NCBI GenBank assembly: GCA_039738635.1 | Contig: JBCLLN010000011.1 | Span: forward strand, 1-18,906 | Length of the DNA: 18,906 bases | Reading direction: 5' to 3' | Source of the DNA: JBCLLP01 sp039738635 | GTDB taxonomy: Bacteria; Patescibacteriota; Saccharimonadia; CAILAD01; BJGX01 | Shown: positions 1 through 6,878 of the stretch, piece by piece | How the letters are laid out: each line of letters opens with the position of its first letter | Position numbering within the stretch: the stretch's first letter is position 1 | The notes under the pieces: model-generated | Databases searched by the model: none | What the model saw: the letters and a program-made list of their open reading frames with translations, nothing else | Told to the model about the DNA's origin: nothing | Program-made: the position numbers and the translations under genes

Positions 1-2
1 GG

Positions 3-689
3 GCCACCAAAGTAGTAAGCGACTTCCCATTGTTCGTTAATTCTAACGGAGTAACAAGCGGCGCACAGAATGGATTTAACGCCGGTAGCTACACCGTCAG
101 CGAAACTGGCCAATCTGGCTACAGCGCCGTCATTAGCGGCGACTGTGCGTCAAACGGAGCAGTTACACTCACAGTTGGCGACGTAAAGTCTTGTACCATC
201 ACTAATAACGACATAAAGCCAGCAACTCGAACCCATGGCTTCTGGAAAAACCATTTCCGATACACATCAAGCGTCTATGGATCTAGTCGCGAACACAACC
301 CCCTCATTTGGAAAATATGCAGCAACACTTCGGAAAGCACAATAAGTAGTAGAACCGAGCTGTTCGGTGGTTTTTGGGCTAATATTGCCAAAACAACGTA
401 CGGTTCCAGGCGAACACCACTCGATCAAGCCAGGATGCAGCTAATGCAACAACTACTGGCCACAATTCTTAACCACGAGAAGTTTGGCTCAGGCAGTTTG
501 GATATGATCAATAATGCTAAGAGTGCCTATTGCGCTAACGACCGTTCTGCTATTCTTGCTCAAGCCACAATACTGGGTGCCTTCAACGAAAGCGGTGACT
601 CCCTGCCATTCGCACCGAATCCCGGCAAGGCCAACCCTATACTCAGCAGAATCAGCGCCAATCTTGCACAGTGGAACTCTCTACCCTAA
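3..689 (+). CDS. Surface protein with prealbumin-like repeat and THGFWKNH domain (5'-partial)
   Basis: The reading frame is open from the left edge (frame 3), so the start lies outside the window; an internal TTG at 30 is only an apparent start. The first 75 or so residues are a prealbumin-like (SpaA/Cna-B-type) repeat. It begins ATKVVSDFPLFV and closes with the signature SCTITNND, the same unit seen in the minus-strand gene at 6868-7914. Next is a domain of about 150 residues opening with RTHGFWKNH, a motif I associate with the C-terminal part of bacterial extracellular repeat proteins. No LPXTG motif or C-terminal membrane segment follows, so the anchoring mode is unknown. The paired cysteines around the repeat boundary (GDC and SCT) suggest an exported protein. 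A role in adhesion or the cell surface is inferred. The stop is at 687-689. Confidence 0.75.
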   Translation, partial: ATKVVSDFPLFVNSNGVTSGAQNGFNAGSYTVSETGQSGYSAVISGDCASNGAVTLTVGDVKSCTITNNDIKPATRTHGFWKNHFRYTSSVYGSSREHNPLIWKICSNTSESTISSRTELFGGFWANIAKTTYGSRRTPLDQARMQLMQQLLATILNHEKFGSGSLDMINNAKSAYCANDRSAILAQATILGAFNESGDSLPFAPNPGKANPILSRISANLAQWNSLP

Positions 690-826
690 AAATCCGCCAG
701 TAATTTAGCACAGTCCTGCGTAATACTTCCATCATAAACCAAGCTCTTGTGTGGTGCAAAATACTGGGATGGAAGCTGGCAGTACGGTCTATCTCTGTTA
801 AACAGTTACTGGCTGGGGATCCGCTG

Positions 827-852
827 TCCAGCGGAGGGACTCGAACCTTCAC
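827..852 (-). pseudogene. tRNA 3'-end remnant (possible attachment-site scar)
   Basis: Read on the minus strand, this stretch gives GGTTCGAGTCC, the classic T-arm and loop of a tRNA, followed by CCTC and a seven-base acceptor-like strand CGCTGGA. The proposed T stem has one A-C mismatch. There is no anticodon arm, D arm or 5' acceptor strand upstream, so only the last 26 bases or so resemble a tRNA. Such 3' ends are typical integration sites of mobile elements. The bases 821-834 also form a small hairpin (CCGCT-GTCC-AGCGG), which is an alternative explanation. Confidence 0.4.
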
Positions 853-863
853 ATAAAAGAGTA

Positions 864-893
864 TTGACAAATATTATACCAGAAGTATATACT
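864..893 (+). promoter_or_regulatory. Sigma70-type promoter of the toxin-antitoxin operon, leaderless
   Basis: TTGACA at 864-869 and TATACT at 888-893 are separated by 18 bases. The ATG of the antitoxin is at 900, only six bases after the -10 box, so transcription should start at or next to the start codon. No Shine-Dalgarno sequence is possible. Antitoxin autoregulation is usual for this family, but I see no clear operator palindrome beyond the promoter itself. Confidence 0.7.
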
Positions 894-899
894 ATTGGT

Positions 900-1187
900 A
901 TGAATAAATATGCAGTGATCAATTTAAAAACTGACCCGGAACTTAAAAAGCTTGTCGCCAAAACAGCAGATAAGCTTGGTGTTAGCGTAAGTGCAGTCCT
1001 AAATAATGAGCTTCGACGCTTTGCCACCGAGCAGAGTGTGACATTTGATTTGCCCGAAGTACCAAACGCTAAAACAGCTAAAGAACTGGCAGAATCTCGA
1101 AAACAGATAGAAGCTGGCAATTATTATAAATTTGACAACAATAGCGAAGCTCTTGATTTCTTGGCTGGCAAATTGAAATTAAAATGA
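900..1187 (+). CDS. RelB/DinJ-family antitoxin
   Basis: The protein has 95 residues if it starts at the ATG at 900; an upstream in-frame start at 747 would lie before the promoter and is rejected. The N-terminal half (MNKYAVINLKTDPELKKL, then KLGVSVSAVLNNELRRF at about residues 28-44) is a short beta strand plus two helices, the ribbon-helix-helix pattern of DinJ/RelB antitoxins. The C-terminal half is lysine- and glutamate-rich and probably wraps the toxin. The stop TGA overlaps the toxin ATG in an ATGA arrangement, which implies translational coupling. Expected role: neutralise the downstream mRNA interferase and repress the operon. Transcription is probably leaderless. The family call is from pattern and context; the exact subfamily is uncertain. 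Confidence 0.8.
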   Translation: MNKYAVINLKTDPELKKLVAKTADKLGVSVSAVLNNELRRFATEQSVTFDLPEVPNAKTAKELAESRKQIEAGNYYKFDNNSEALDFLAGKLKLK

Positions 1188-1441
1188 ATGTCACGTTTTC
1201 TAAGGGTTTCATAAAGCAAACAGAAAAATTAGCCCCCAAGCTGCGTATCAAGCTATACGAGCAGATCAAATTATTTCGGGATAACCCTCTTCATCCGAGT
1301 CTTCGGAATCACCCCTTGAGAGGAAAATACACAATGTATAGAAGTATCAATATAACCGGAGACTACCGCGCTTTATACTTACAAAAAGAAGACGAAGCTG
1401 TATTTGATAAAATTGGCACCCACTCCCAGCTGTACCGTTAG
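1184..1441 (+). CDS. YafQ/RelE-family mRNA interferase toxin
   Basis: This 85-residue protein overlaps the antitoxin by four bases. It has the RelE-fold layout: two N-terminal helices (FIKQTEKLAPKLRIKLYEQI), then NHPLRGKY, the central strand YRSINITGDYRALY, and a C-terminal GTHSQLY. By eye against E. coli YafQ, the residues matching catalytic H50, D67 and H87 are H43, D60 and H80. The position of YafQ H63 appears to be N56, so activity may differ. Such toxins cut mRNA on translating ribosomes when the antitoxin is degraded. A second copy of its C-terminal third, decayed, lies at 6378-6458. Confidence 0.85.
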   Translation: MNVTFSKGFIKQTEKLAPKLRIKLYEQIKLFRDNPLHPSLRNHPLRGKYTMYRSINITGDYRALYLQKEDEAVFDKIGTHSQLYR

Positions 1442-1562
1442 GTCTTTATCCAAACGACGGAACAATATAAGTCTCGAACCCCATCAGTGGTAATTAAGAT
1501 AGTGGCATCTTGCGGGAGCTTAATTAAGATTAATAACTGTCAGGGCTATTTCCGACCGCTGA
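1361..1562 (+). repeat. Duplicated segment, copy 1 (toxin 3' end, spacer, methyltransferase stop)
   Basis: From the toxin codon for D60 onward, this stretch matches 6378-6649: the coding end of the toxin, the following CTTTAT spacer, and the block TAAGATTAATAACTGTCAG followed by GCTATTTCCGACCGCT. In copy 2 that last block contains, on the minus strand, the final codons and TAG stop of a methyltransferase fragment. In copy 1 only those last codons (SGRK-stop) remain. The shared arrangement suggests an ancestral convergent toxin/methyltransferase pair from which each locus lost a different half. The spacer lengths differ (about 120 against 175 bases). Confidence 0.7.
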
Positions 1563-1593
1563 TGCTCTTTCAGGTTGTTGCACGCGTACTTAA

Positions 1594-1599
1594 TATAAT
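1594..1599 (+). promoter_or_regulatory. -10 box and strong RBS upstream of the SIMPL gene
   Basis: A consensus TATAAT lies at 1594-1599 without a convincing -35 box at the right spacing. A strong AGGAGGA Shine-Dalgarno sequence begins at 1617. It is 34 bases from the first ATG (1657) but only four bases from an in-frame ATA codon at 1627, which bears on the choice of start. Confidence 0.5.
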
Positions 1600-1656
1600 G
1601 TATTATAGTTAGCAATAGGAGGAATTATAGAAGACAATAAACCATCAAACAAACTG

Positions 1657-2385
1657 ATGCTCAAGCTGGACTTACGGATTGCTTGCATTTTGCTTTTATT
1701 GATAATCGTCAGTATGCTAGCAATTTGGCGACCTTGGCAAGATACTACCTCAAAAGATTCGCGGAAAATTACTATTACTGGGCAAGCCATAATTAAAGCA
1801 GAGCCTGATCAGTATCAATTCAATCTTTATTATGAAAAAGATACTACAGCTGAAGTAAGTGCATTAAACGATCAGATTATTAAAAAACTCAAGGAATTAG
1901 GCGTCACAGACAGTCAAATAAAAAACAATGCCAGCAAATATGGTTCATCAGAAATTTACTATTCGGCTCCAGTAGAGGGAGGAGAAAAAACAACCCTTAG
2001 TTTAACTATCACTTTGCCCAGCAAAGACCTGACTCAAAAAGTTCAAGATTATCTGTTGACCACTAACCCCAAAGGCAGTATTACGCCGTATCCAAGTTTT
2101 AGTACGAATAAGCAAAAAGAGCTAACTGACAAAGCTCGTGACTTGGCGATTGCAGATGCTAAAATGCGGGCAGATAAAACTGCCGGTGGTCTCGATACCA
2201 AAATTGGTAAAGTACTCGAAGTCGGCGAAGGACAACAAGGCGGCGGAATTTATCCACTTACAGATGGATTTAACGCGGTGACACCGGCTTCTGGTGACGG
2301 TGAAGGCAGAGACAGCTCAATTTCAATTCAGCCCGGGGAGGACGAATTTAGTTATAGCGTAACAGTTGTTTTTGCACTTAAGTAA
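1657..2385 (+). CDS. SIMPL (DUF541) domain protein, membrane-anchored
   Basis: The protein has 242 residues from the ATG. A hydrophobic segment at about residues 9-25 (ACILLLLIIVSMLAIW) acts as a signal anchor. The rest is an extracytoplasmic SIMPL domain: ITITGQAIIKAEPDQYQF near the start, the helix VSALNDQIIKKLKELGV, the SQIKNNA stretch, and AIADAKMRADKTAGGL followed by IGKVLEVGEG near the end, all typical of DUF541. The biochemical function of bacterial SIMPL proteins is poorly defined; envelope or stress roles have been proposed. The AGGAGGA at 1617 argues for a start at ATA 1627, adding ten residues (IEDNKPSNKL). The ATG at 1657 is kept here as the conservative choice. It is followed by a convergent I78-like gene. 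Confidence 0.85.
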   Translation: MLKLDLRIACILLLLIIVSMLAIWRPWQDTTSKDSRKITITGQAIIKAEPDQYQFNLYYEKDTTAEVSALNDQIIKKLKELGVTDSQIKNNASKYGSSEIYYSAPVEGGEKTTLSLTITLPSKDLTQKVQDYLLTTNPKGSITPYPSFSTNKQKELTDKARDLAIADAKMRADKTAGGLDTKIGKVLEVGEGQQGGGIYPLTDGFNAVTPASGDGEGRDSSISIQPGEDEFSYSVTVVFALK

Positions 2386-2489
2386 TTTGCCCACCTCCTA
2401 CCTCTCGCGTAGGCTTTAGTTGGACGGGTCTCTTTAAAACTATATTCATGGCGGAACAAGCGGGTTTGAAACCTATATGTGGGTTATCT

Positions 2490-2813
2490 CTAACCGCAAG
2501 TTACTTTTACAATAACGCCTTTGTTGATATCAAAATTTAGCATCCCCGGAGCGTAATGCTCAACAGCTATCAGTACTTCACCATCTCTTTCGACTACCCG
2601 ATATAGTCGATTTTCTCTTTTTGCTTTGTCTACAGCCTGCAACTCAGAAAGCCCTACATAATGAGATGAGGCTTCCACGCATAACCTGTTCTGATCATCC
2701 ATAGTCATGTTAATACTAGGCTGACTATTATTTAAGAAAACCCAGATTCCAAGTCCTAGAATAACAAGCACTCCTATAGCAATGAGGAGCAGGCGGTCTT
2801 TTTTGATCTTCAT
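2490..2813 (-). CDS. Membrane-anchored protein with inhibitor I78-like domain
   Basis: The protein has 107 residues. Residues 7-27 (RLLLIAIGVLVILGLGIWVF) form a signal anchor. Residues 40-107 resemble the peptidase inhibitor I78 family: a cysteine near the start (C45), the VGLSELQAVDKAKRE helix, the YRVVERDGE strand, YAPGMLNFDIN (compare the family's RLN-D-N motif), and a terminal VKVTCG with C106. The two cysteines match the conserved pair. I78 proteins inhibit serine peptidases; here the domain would face outside the membrane. Target and function are inferred. A truncated paralogue lacking the anchor lies at 5685-5903. The RLN motif is altered to MLN here but is RLN in the other copy. Confidence 0.65.
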   Translation of the reverse strand: MKIKKDRLLLIAIGVLVILGLGIWVFLNNSQPSINMTMDDQNRLCVEASSHYVGLSELQAVDKAKRENRLYRVVERDGEVLIAVEHYAPGMLNFDINKGVIVKVTCG

Positions 2814-2862
2814 GCCCTATAGCTTAACAAAAAAAATAATAATTATCAATTGGCAAAAAAGT

Positions 2863-3948
2863 TTATGTAACCTTTATAGAAGATTTAAGCACAACTTTTT
2901 CGACAGAGCGGATTATTAGTTTCTCGGATGGGAATAAGACCTGTAACAGATTATCTACTGATTGCTCAACGGTGTACATGTTCGCAGCTTGCTTTCGCAC
3001 TCTATTAGATAAGGGGCCTTTTGAGATAGCTTCATTTATGCCCTGGGCTAAGGCTTCCGGGTCATCAGGGTTAATCAAAATCACGCCCCCACAATTCGTC
3101 TCCGGTAGACCACCATCGTTGGAAGCAACAACTCGGCAACCGGCATGTTGGGCCTCAATCGAGACAATGCCAAATGTCTCATGCCAATATTGGCTATTGG
3201 ACGGCATTACAACAATGTCATGCACTCCCATCAGTTCTGCCATAGCTACAGGTGTTTTGCGTGCAGTAACCACTCTAAGGTGGGGGTGAGCATCGACTAG
3301 CATTTTTATTATTTTACCTTCTGGCTTATCAGAACCGGCAGTAGTGACAGAGAATGTCAGCCTTGAATTATCTTGAATGATGTCACGATGTAATGTTTCC
3401 AGAAAGGTATAAATACCTTTCTGGGCGCTCAGTCGCCCAGCAAACAGTATGCGGATGGAATTATCTAGCTTGGGTTCGCGTATCTGCGTCGCGAAGCACG
3501 GCTCAGCAAACGGATACGCTATATGCACCTCGTTCACATCTCGATGTAAATAATTCGCCCAGAGTCGTGCCGCATATTTGCTGGGCGTAATAAGCGTACG
3601 GTTTGTAAGCATTTTAATAACTGCTTTTCGTCCTTCTTCACGCTCAGGCGGTGGAACATGCATAATTACAAAGACTGGTTCTTTAGTATTAACAGTATCA
3701 ACGCTGGCTGCTTCATTTACAAAAACTAATGTTCCCTTTAGTATGCTAATTTGAGATTTGTAAGACAGTGCTTTAAATGGTATGTCTATAAACTCATTCC
3801 TACCGTCTTTCAAACCGAGACCGGTAGTCACAACTTGGGCTGGTATACCTCTACGAATAAGCTCTCTTACCTGCCCAACGGTATAGTTTTCTGATCCACC
3901 GGTGCCAGCTGGTAGCTTGAGGCCTGGCGGCCAAATAAAATTAATCAT
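2863..3948 (-). CDS. Glycosyltransferase family 4 (GT-B fold)
   Basis: This is a glycosyltransferase of about 361 residues. Features seen, numbered from a TTG four codons upstream of the chosen ATG: an N-terminal GT-B start with a glycine-rich GTGGSENYTVGQ loop (19-30), a hinge with ILFAGRLSAQKGI (171-183), and the nucleotide-sugar-binding ETFGIVSIEAQHAG (261-274), which carries the two glutamates of the E-x7-E motif. These are standard for GT4 retaining enzymes using UDP-, GDP- or ADP-sugars. There are no membrane segments. The ATG at 3948 overlaps the last bases of the upstream alpha-glucosidase gene, so the two are translationally coupled; a TTG at 3960 is an alternative start. Coupling to a GH13 enzyme suggests alpha-glucan, trehalose or glycolipid metabolism, but the acceptor cannot be told from sequence. 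Confidence 0.85.
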   Translation of the reverse strand: MINFIWPPGLKLPAGTGGSENYTVGQVRELIRRGIPAQVVTTGLGLKDGRNEFIDIPFKALSYKSQISILKGTLVFVNEAASVDTVNTKEPVFVIMHVPPPEREEGRKAVIKMLTNRTLITPSKYAARLWANYLHRDVNEVHIAYPFAEPCFATQIREPKLDNSIRILFAGRLSAQKGIYTFLETLHRDIIQDNSRLTFSVTTAGSDKPEGKIIKMLVDAHPHLRVVTARKTPVAMAELMGVHDIVVMPSNSQYWHETFGIVSIEAQHAGCRVVASNDGGLPETNCGGVILINPDDPEALAQGINEAISKGPLSNRVRKQAANMYTVEQSVDNLLQVLFPSEKLIIRSVEKVVLKSSIKVT

Positions 3949-5557
3949 CGCTAACGCCAATAATTAAACCCTCGTTTGGACGAAGCAGTATGCGTTTACT
4001 CATCACACTATTCTCTCTATCTAAGTAGCTTGAAAGCTGTAACTGCCCTTGTAGACGGCCCAGGTTTATCTGCTTCTCGGTACTAGTAAAATTTAAAAGT
4101 ATAAGTAACTTATTGGTGCCTTGGGCTCTTTCATAACCAAGTATGTCCTTACCGTAATCAACAGAACGATAGGTACCACTTTTTAGTATTGATGAACCAT
4201 TACGAAAGTGAATAAGTTGCTTGAAAAGATTAAACGAGGATTGAGGATCTTGAGACTGGGTGCTTACATTTACTAAATGATAGTCGGATGCAACTGGTAG
4301 CCAGGGAGTGCCTTCTGTAAAACCAGCGTGTGCAGTAGTGTCCCACTGCATTGGTGTGCGTTGTCCGTCTCGACCTTTTCCAGGCTTTGTGAAAGGATCG
4401 CGTAATTGCTCTTTAGAAATTGGTACATCTGTCATACCGAGCTCATCTCCATAATAGATAAATGGTAATCCAGGCAAAGTTAAGAGCATCATGGCGGCGG
4501 TTCGAGCGGCACGGCGACCTATCCGTGAGGCCACCCGTGATTCATCATGATTACCCATAGTATAAATAGGTGTATAACCTGGTTGCATGCCAGCCTGAAA
4601 TGCATCGATAAATGTACGGAACGCCGAAGCTTTCCATGGCAAGTAAATACCCTCAAAATTAAGTGGTGCGCTCAGCTGTGAATTTACTGCTTTATAGTAC
4701 TGCAAATAGCCTTGGATTTTGTTGTCAGTTTCGGGGTGTGCTTCAGCAATCATGAAACGGTCTGGATATTTTTTCAAAACTTGCGTCATTTCATTCAACC
4801 TATCAAATAAATGTGGCCCACCACGACTATGGACATGTTTTATCGCGACCTGCTCGGAACCGCCAACTTCTTGTGATAATTGCTGGCTGACGGGATCATC
4901 TCGAAACTGCAGATCTTTTGATAGCCAGTCGGCTGCGTCTATCCGGAAACCATCTACCCCAAGATCTAACCAAAATCTCATTGCCGTCTTCATTGCTTCG
5001 CGAACAGCTGGATTATCCCAGTTTAAGTCCGGTTGTTTTGCCAAAAAGCTATGTAGATAATATTGCTGGGTCTTTTCCGACAACTGCCAAGCGGATCCGC
5101 CAAAGGCACTCAGCCAATTATTGGGAACACTACCATCATGTTTTGGTGAGCGCCAAACATACCAGTCGCGTTTTGGATTATCAATTGAGGACTGGGATTG
5201 AACGAACCAAGGATGTTCATCAGATGAGTGATTTGGTACAAAATCTAGCACAACTTTAATGCTTCGCTTATGAGCTTCACGAACGAGGAGTTTGAAATCA
5301 TTAATGTTACCGAATATAGGATCAATATTAGTATAATCCGCAACATCATAGCCAAAGTCAGCCATAGGAGAAGTGTAAATAGGAGAGATCCATATGGCAT
5401 TGACTCCAAGCGAGTCTTGATTGCCGCCCAAATAATCAAGTTTATCTATTATCCCTTGCAAGTTGCCGATACCGGTGCCTTTAGCGTCATAAAAACTTCT
5501 AGGATATATCTGGTAAATCACTGCGCCTTCGTGCCACGGAATATATTGATGCTTCAT
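3941..5557 (-). CDS. GH13 alpha-glucosidase (oligo-1,6-glucosidase-like)
   Basis: This 538-residue enzyme has the full GH13 layout. Conserved region I is DFVPNHSS (D105, N109, H110). Region II is GFRIDAADWL, with nucleophile D207. Region III is MIAEAHPE, with acid/base E272. Region IV is YTMGNHDESR, with N336, H337 and D338. The QPDLNW stretch at 175-180 is the region V signature of the oligo-1,6-glucosidase subfamily, which includes alpha-glucosidases, trehalose-6-phosphate hydrolases and related enzymes. The PLPFIYYGDELGM segment and the C-terminal beta domain are intact. No signal peptide is seen, so it is probably cytoplasmic, releasing glucose from short alpha-glucosides. It is first in a two-gene unit with the glycosyltransferase. 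No strong Shine-Dalgarno sequence precedes the ATG at 5557. Confidence 0.92.
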   Translation of the reverse strand: MKHQYIPWHEGAVIYQIYPRSFYDAKGTGIGNLQGIIDKLDYLGGNQDSLGVNAIWISPIYTSPMADFGYDVADYTNIDPIFGNINDFKLLVREAHKRSIKVVLDFVPNHSSDEHPWFVQSQSSIDNPKRDWYVWRSPKHDGSVPNNWLSAFGGSAWQLSEKTQQYYLHSFLAKQPDLNWDNPAVREAMKTAMRFWLDLGVDGFRIDAADWLSKDLQFRDDPVSQQLSQEVGGSEQVAIKHVHSRGGPHLFDRLNEMTQVLKKYPDRFMIAEAHPETDNKIQGYLQYYKAVNSQLSAPLNFEGIYLPWKASAFRTFIDAFQAGMQPGYTPIYTMGNHDESRVASRIGRRAARTAAMMLLTLPGLPFIYYGDELGMTDVPISKEQLRDPFTKPGKGRDGQRTPMQWDTTAHAGFTEGTPWLPVASDYHLVNVSTQSQDPQSSFNLFKQLIHFRNGSSILKSGTYRSVDYGKDILGYERAQGTNKLLILLNFTSTEKQINLGRLQGQLQLSSYLDRENSVMSKRILLRPNEGLIIGVSDD

Positions 5558-5684
5558 AGGTTAAGTATGGGCTAATAAGCAAATATATCCTAATTATTCC
5601 AGGGAGACACCCTGGATCACTAACACGCATAGCATGGCCGAGTAAGCATTTATTTTAGCGCTTTTAGTAAAAGAAATACGGGCT

Positions 5685-5903
5685 CTAACCGCAAGTAGCT
5701 TTTTGGATAACGCCATTGTTGATATCAAAATTTAGCCGACTCGGAGCGTAATCCTCAGTAACTGCTAGTCCTTCACCATCTCTTTCGACTACCCGATATT
5801 GTCGGTTTTCTCTTTTTGCTTTGTCGGCAGCCTGCAGCTCAGAAAGCCCTATATAATGAGACGAGGCTTCCTCGCATAAACTGTTCTGATCATCCATAGT
5901 CAT
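5685..5903 (-). CDS. Truncated paralogue of the I78-like protein
   Basis: The 72-residue frame matches residues 36-107 of the protein at 2490-2813 almost throughout (MTMDDQN, EASSHY-GLSELQA, KRENR-YRVVERDGE, FDIN-GVI) and keeps both cysteines and the terminal CG. The homology stops exactly where the repeat block at 5908 begins, and the membrane anchor is missing. The apparent ATG is the internal methionine of the full-length gene, so this is either a broken gene or, if expressed, a cytoplasmic domain in which the disulfide would not form. Matching DNA continues past the stop into the downstream CTCTAACCGCAAGT, showing that a segment was duplicated. Confidence 0.7.
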   Translation of the reverse strand: MTMDDQNSLCEEASSHYIGLSELQAADKAKRENRQYRVVERDGEGLAVTEDYAPSRLNFDINNGVIQKATCG

Positions 5904-5907
5904 TAGG

Positions 5908-5970
5908 CCTATTAAGGTCTCACCTTTACACCTGTTAGACCTATTAAGGTCTCACCTTTACATCTGTAAT
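5908..5970. repeat. Two tandem 32-bp units carrying a REP-like palindrome
   Basis: Units beginning at 5908 and 5940 both read CCTATTAAGGTCTCACCTTT followed by ACA-CTGT. The core TAAGGT-CTC-ACCTT is an interrupted palindrome with a three-base centre. The second unit (5945-5965) is the exact inverse of 6350-6370. With only two tandem units this is not a CRISPR array. The pair flanks the decayed RAYT at 5999-6338 in the arrangement typical of REP sequences around their transposase. Confidence 0.75.
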
Positions 5971-5998
5971 ATCGTGTCATCTGTAGTATACCAACAGT

Positions 5999-6338
5999 AT
6001 GCCTGCTAGAAACACAGTTAAGCACTATTCTTCTGATGCTTATTATCATATATAATCGGGTGTTGCAAAGCAATCAATCTTCCTTGACTTAAGAAGACAA
6101 GAAGCACTTTTTAGAAAATAATAGCTCGTCATCTTGATCCATCGATAAGACATACTACTATTCGAGCTTGCAATATTATGTATCAAAAAAACCGCCAGCT
6201 TGGCTAAAGCCTCAAAAGATAATATCACTGTTTACATCTCCCAAAGAATACATGAAGTTTATTGAAGAGTATGACGAGACGGCAATAATGAAAGACGACT
6301 TCGAACAACAACTTGCGAACAAATCACATTTCATATGA
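5999..6338 (+). pseudogene. Decayed REP-associated tyrosine transposase (RAYT, IS200-like)
   Basis: The ATG at 5999 opens MPARNTVKHYSSDAYYHIYN followed by R. This is the hallmark N-terminus of TnpA_REP proteins, in which YYHIYNR is conserved. The frame then stops at TAA after 31 codons. Another frame gives EDKKHFLE, another family element. A third frame, from about 6153, gives YYYSSLQYYVSKKPPAWLKP then ISLFTSPKEYMKFIEEYDE, the characteristic C-terminus, ending at TGA 6336-6338. The central part with the HUH motif and catalytic tyrosine is missing, and the whole is 340 bp against roughly 600-700 for an intact gene. It is therefore inactive. It sits between 21-bp inverted repeats, and genes on both sides are truncated at those repeats. 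Confidence 0.8.
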
Positions 6339-6349
6339 CACGAATTATT

Positions 6350-6370
6350 AGATGTAAAGGTGAGACCTTA
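6350..6370. repeat. Inverted partner of the 5.9-kb REP-like repeat
   Basis: AGATGTAAAGGTGAGACCTT plus A is the exact reverse complement of 5945-5965. It begins 12 bases after the transposase remnant's stop codon and abuts the broken toxin sequence at 6378. It contains the palindrome AAGGT-GAG-ACCTT. Confidence 0.8.
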
Positions 6371-6377
6371 TACTCGA

Positions 6378-6458
6378 GACTACCGCGCTTTATACTTACA
6401 AAAAAAGGACGAAGCTATATTTGATATAGTTGGAACGCACTCCCAGCTGTACTGTTAA
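6378..6458 (+). pseudogene. 3' fragment of a second YafQ/RelE-type toxin
   Basis: The fragment encodes DYRALYLQKKDEAIFDIVGT then HSQLYC and a TAA stop. That is the last 26 codons of a close relative of the toxin at 1184-1441, starting at the residue equivalent to D60. The N-terminal 59 codons are missing; homology breaks just after the inverted repeat at 6350-6370. It cannot make a functional toxin, and no antitoxin is present. The following spacer and the methyltransferase end at 6590-6649 match copy 1 at 1500-1562. Confidence 0.8.
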
Positions 6459-6632
6459 ATCTTTATTTAAATGGCTAAACAATACCAGTCAGGAACCTTT
6501 ACTGAAGTTGAAACAATGCAATTGTATTGTCGTCCAGTTTGGCTAGAGAATGTGGGTCTGTAACACTGGCTCAGGAATGATTATGATAGTGGGATCTGGC
6601 GGTATCTTAACTAAGATTAATAACTGTCAGAG

Positions 6633-6878
6633 CTATTTCCGACCGCTACCCACCCAGCAAGTCCAGGGGAAGATAACTTTGCCGTCTTGCTGGTAAGGTT
6701 GCGTGGCCTCCATTACTGCTTGCCTTGCCTGTTCGCGCATCGGCTCATTGATGTTGCCTAGGGCTGTGGCGACGGGCGCAACCACATCATTGATAAATTC
6801 CCAATAGTGTTCCGAGGAGTCAAAAACCACTTCCCCGCTGACTTCCGTTTGCCGAGTATCATGTAGGTTAGCTTGCTG
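6633..6878 (-). pseudogene. 3' fragment of a SAM-dependent methyltransferase
   Basis: About 80 residues on the minus strand (DTRQTEVSGEVVFDSSEHYW, then EFINDVVAPVATAL, REQARQAVMEAT, and the end FPWTCWVGSGRK) resemble the C-terminal region of UbiE-like class I methyltransferases. Those typically end with a conserved strand and an SGRK/SARK tail. The Rossmann fold with the SAM-binding GxGxG loop is absent. The 5' end runs directly into the prealbumin-repeat gene at about 6878, so the fragment is a fusion scar; it has no good start codon. Its last codons also survive near 1562. Confidence 0.6.

Noticed and set aside
687..803. Minus-strand frame ending SLVYDGSITQDCAKLLADF
   Set aside because: It looks mildly protein-like and may be another gene fragment, but I cannot match it to a family and it has no start or RBS.
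2397..2413. Hairpin CCTAC...GTAGG after the SIMPL gene as a terminator
   Set aside because: Short stem with no T-run following; too weak to call.
5908..5970. Possible CRISPR array (two tandem repeats)
   Set aside because: Only two adjacent units with no real spacer between them; the unit reappears inverted next to a transposase relic, and no cas genes are present.
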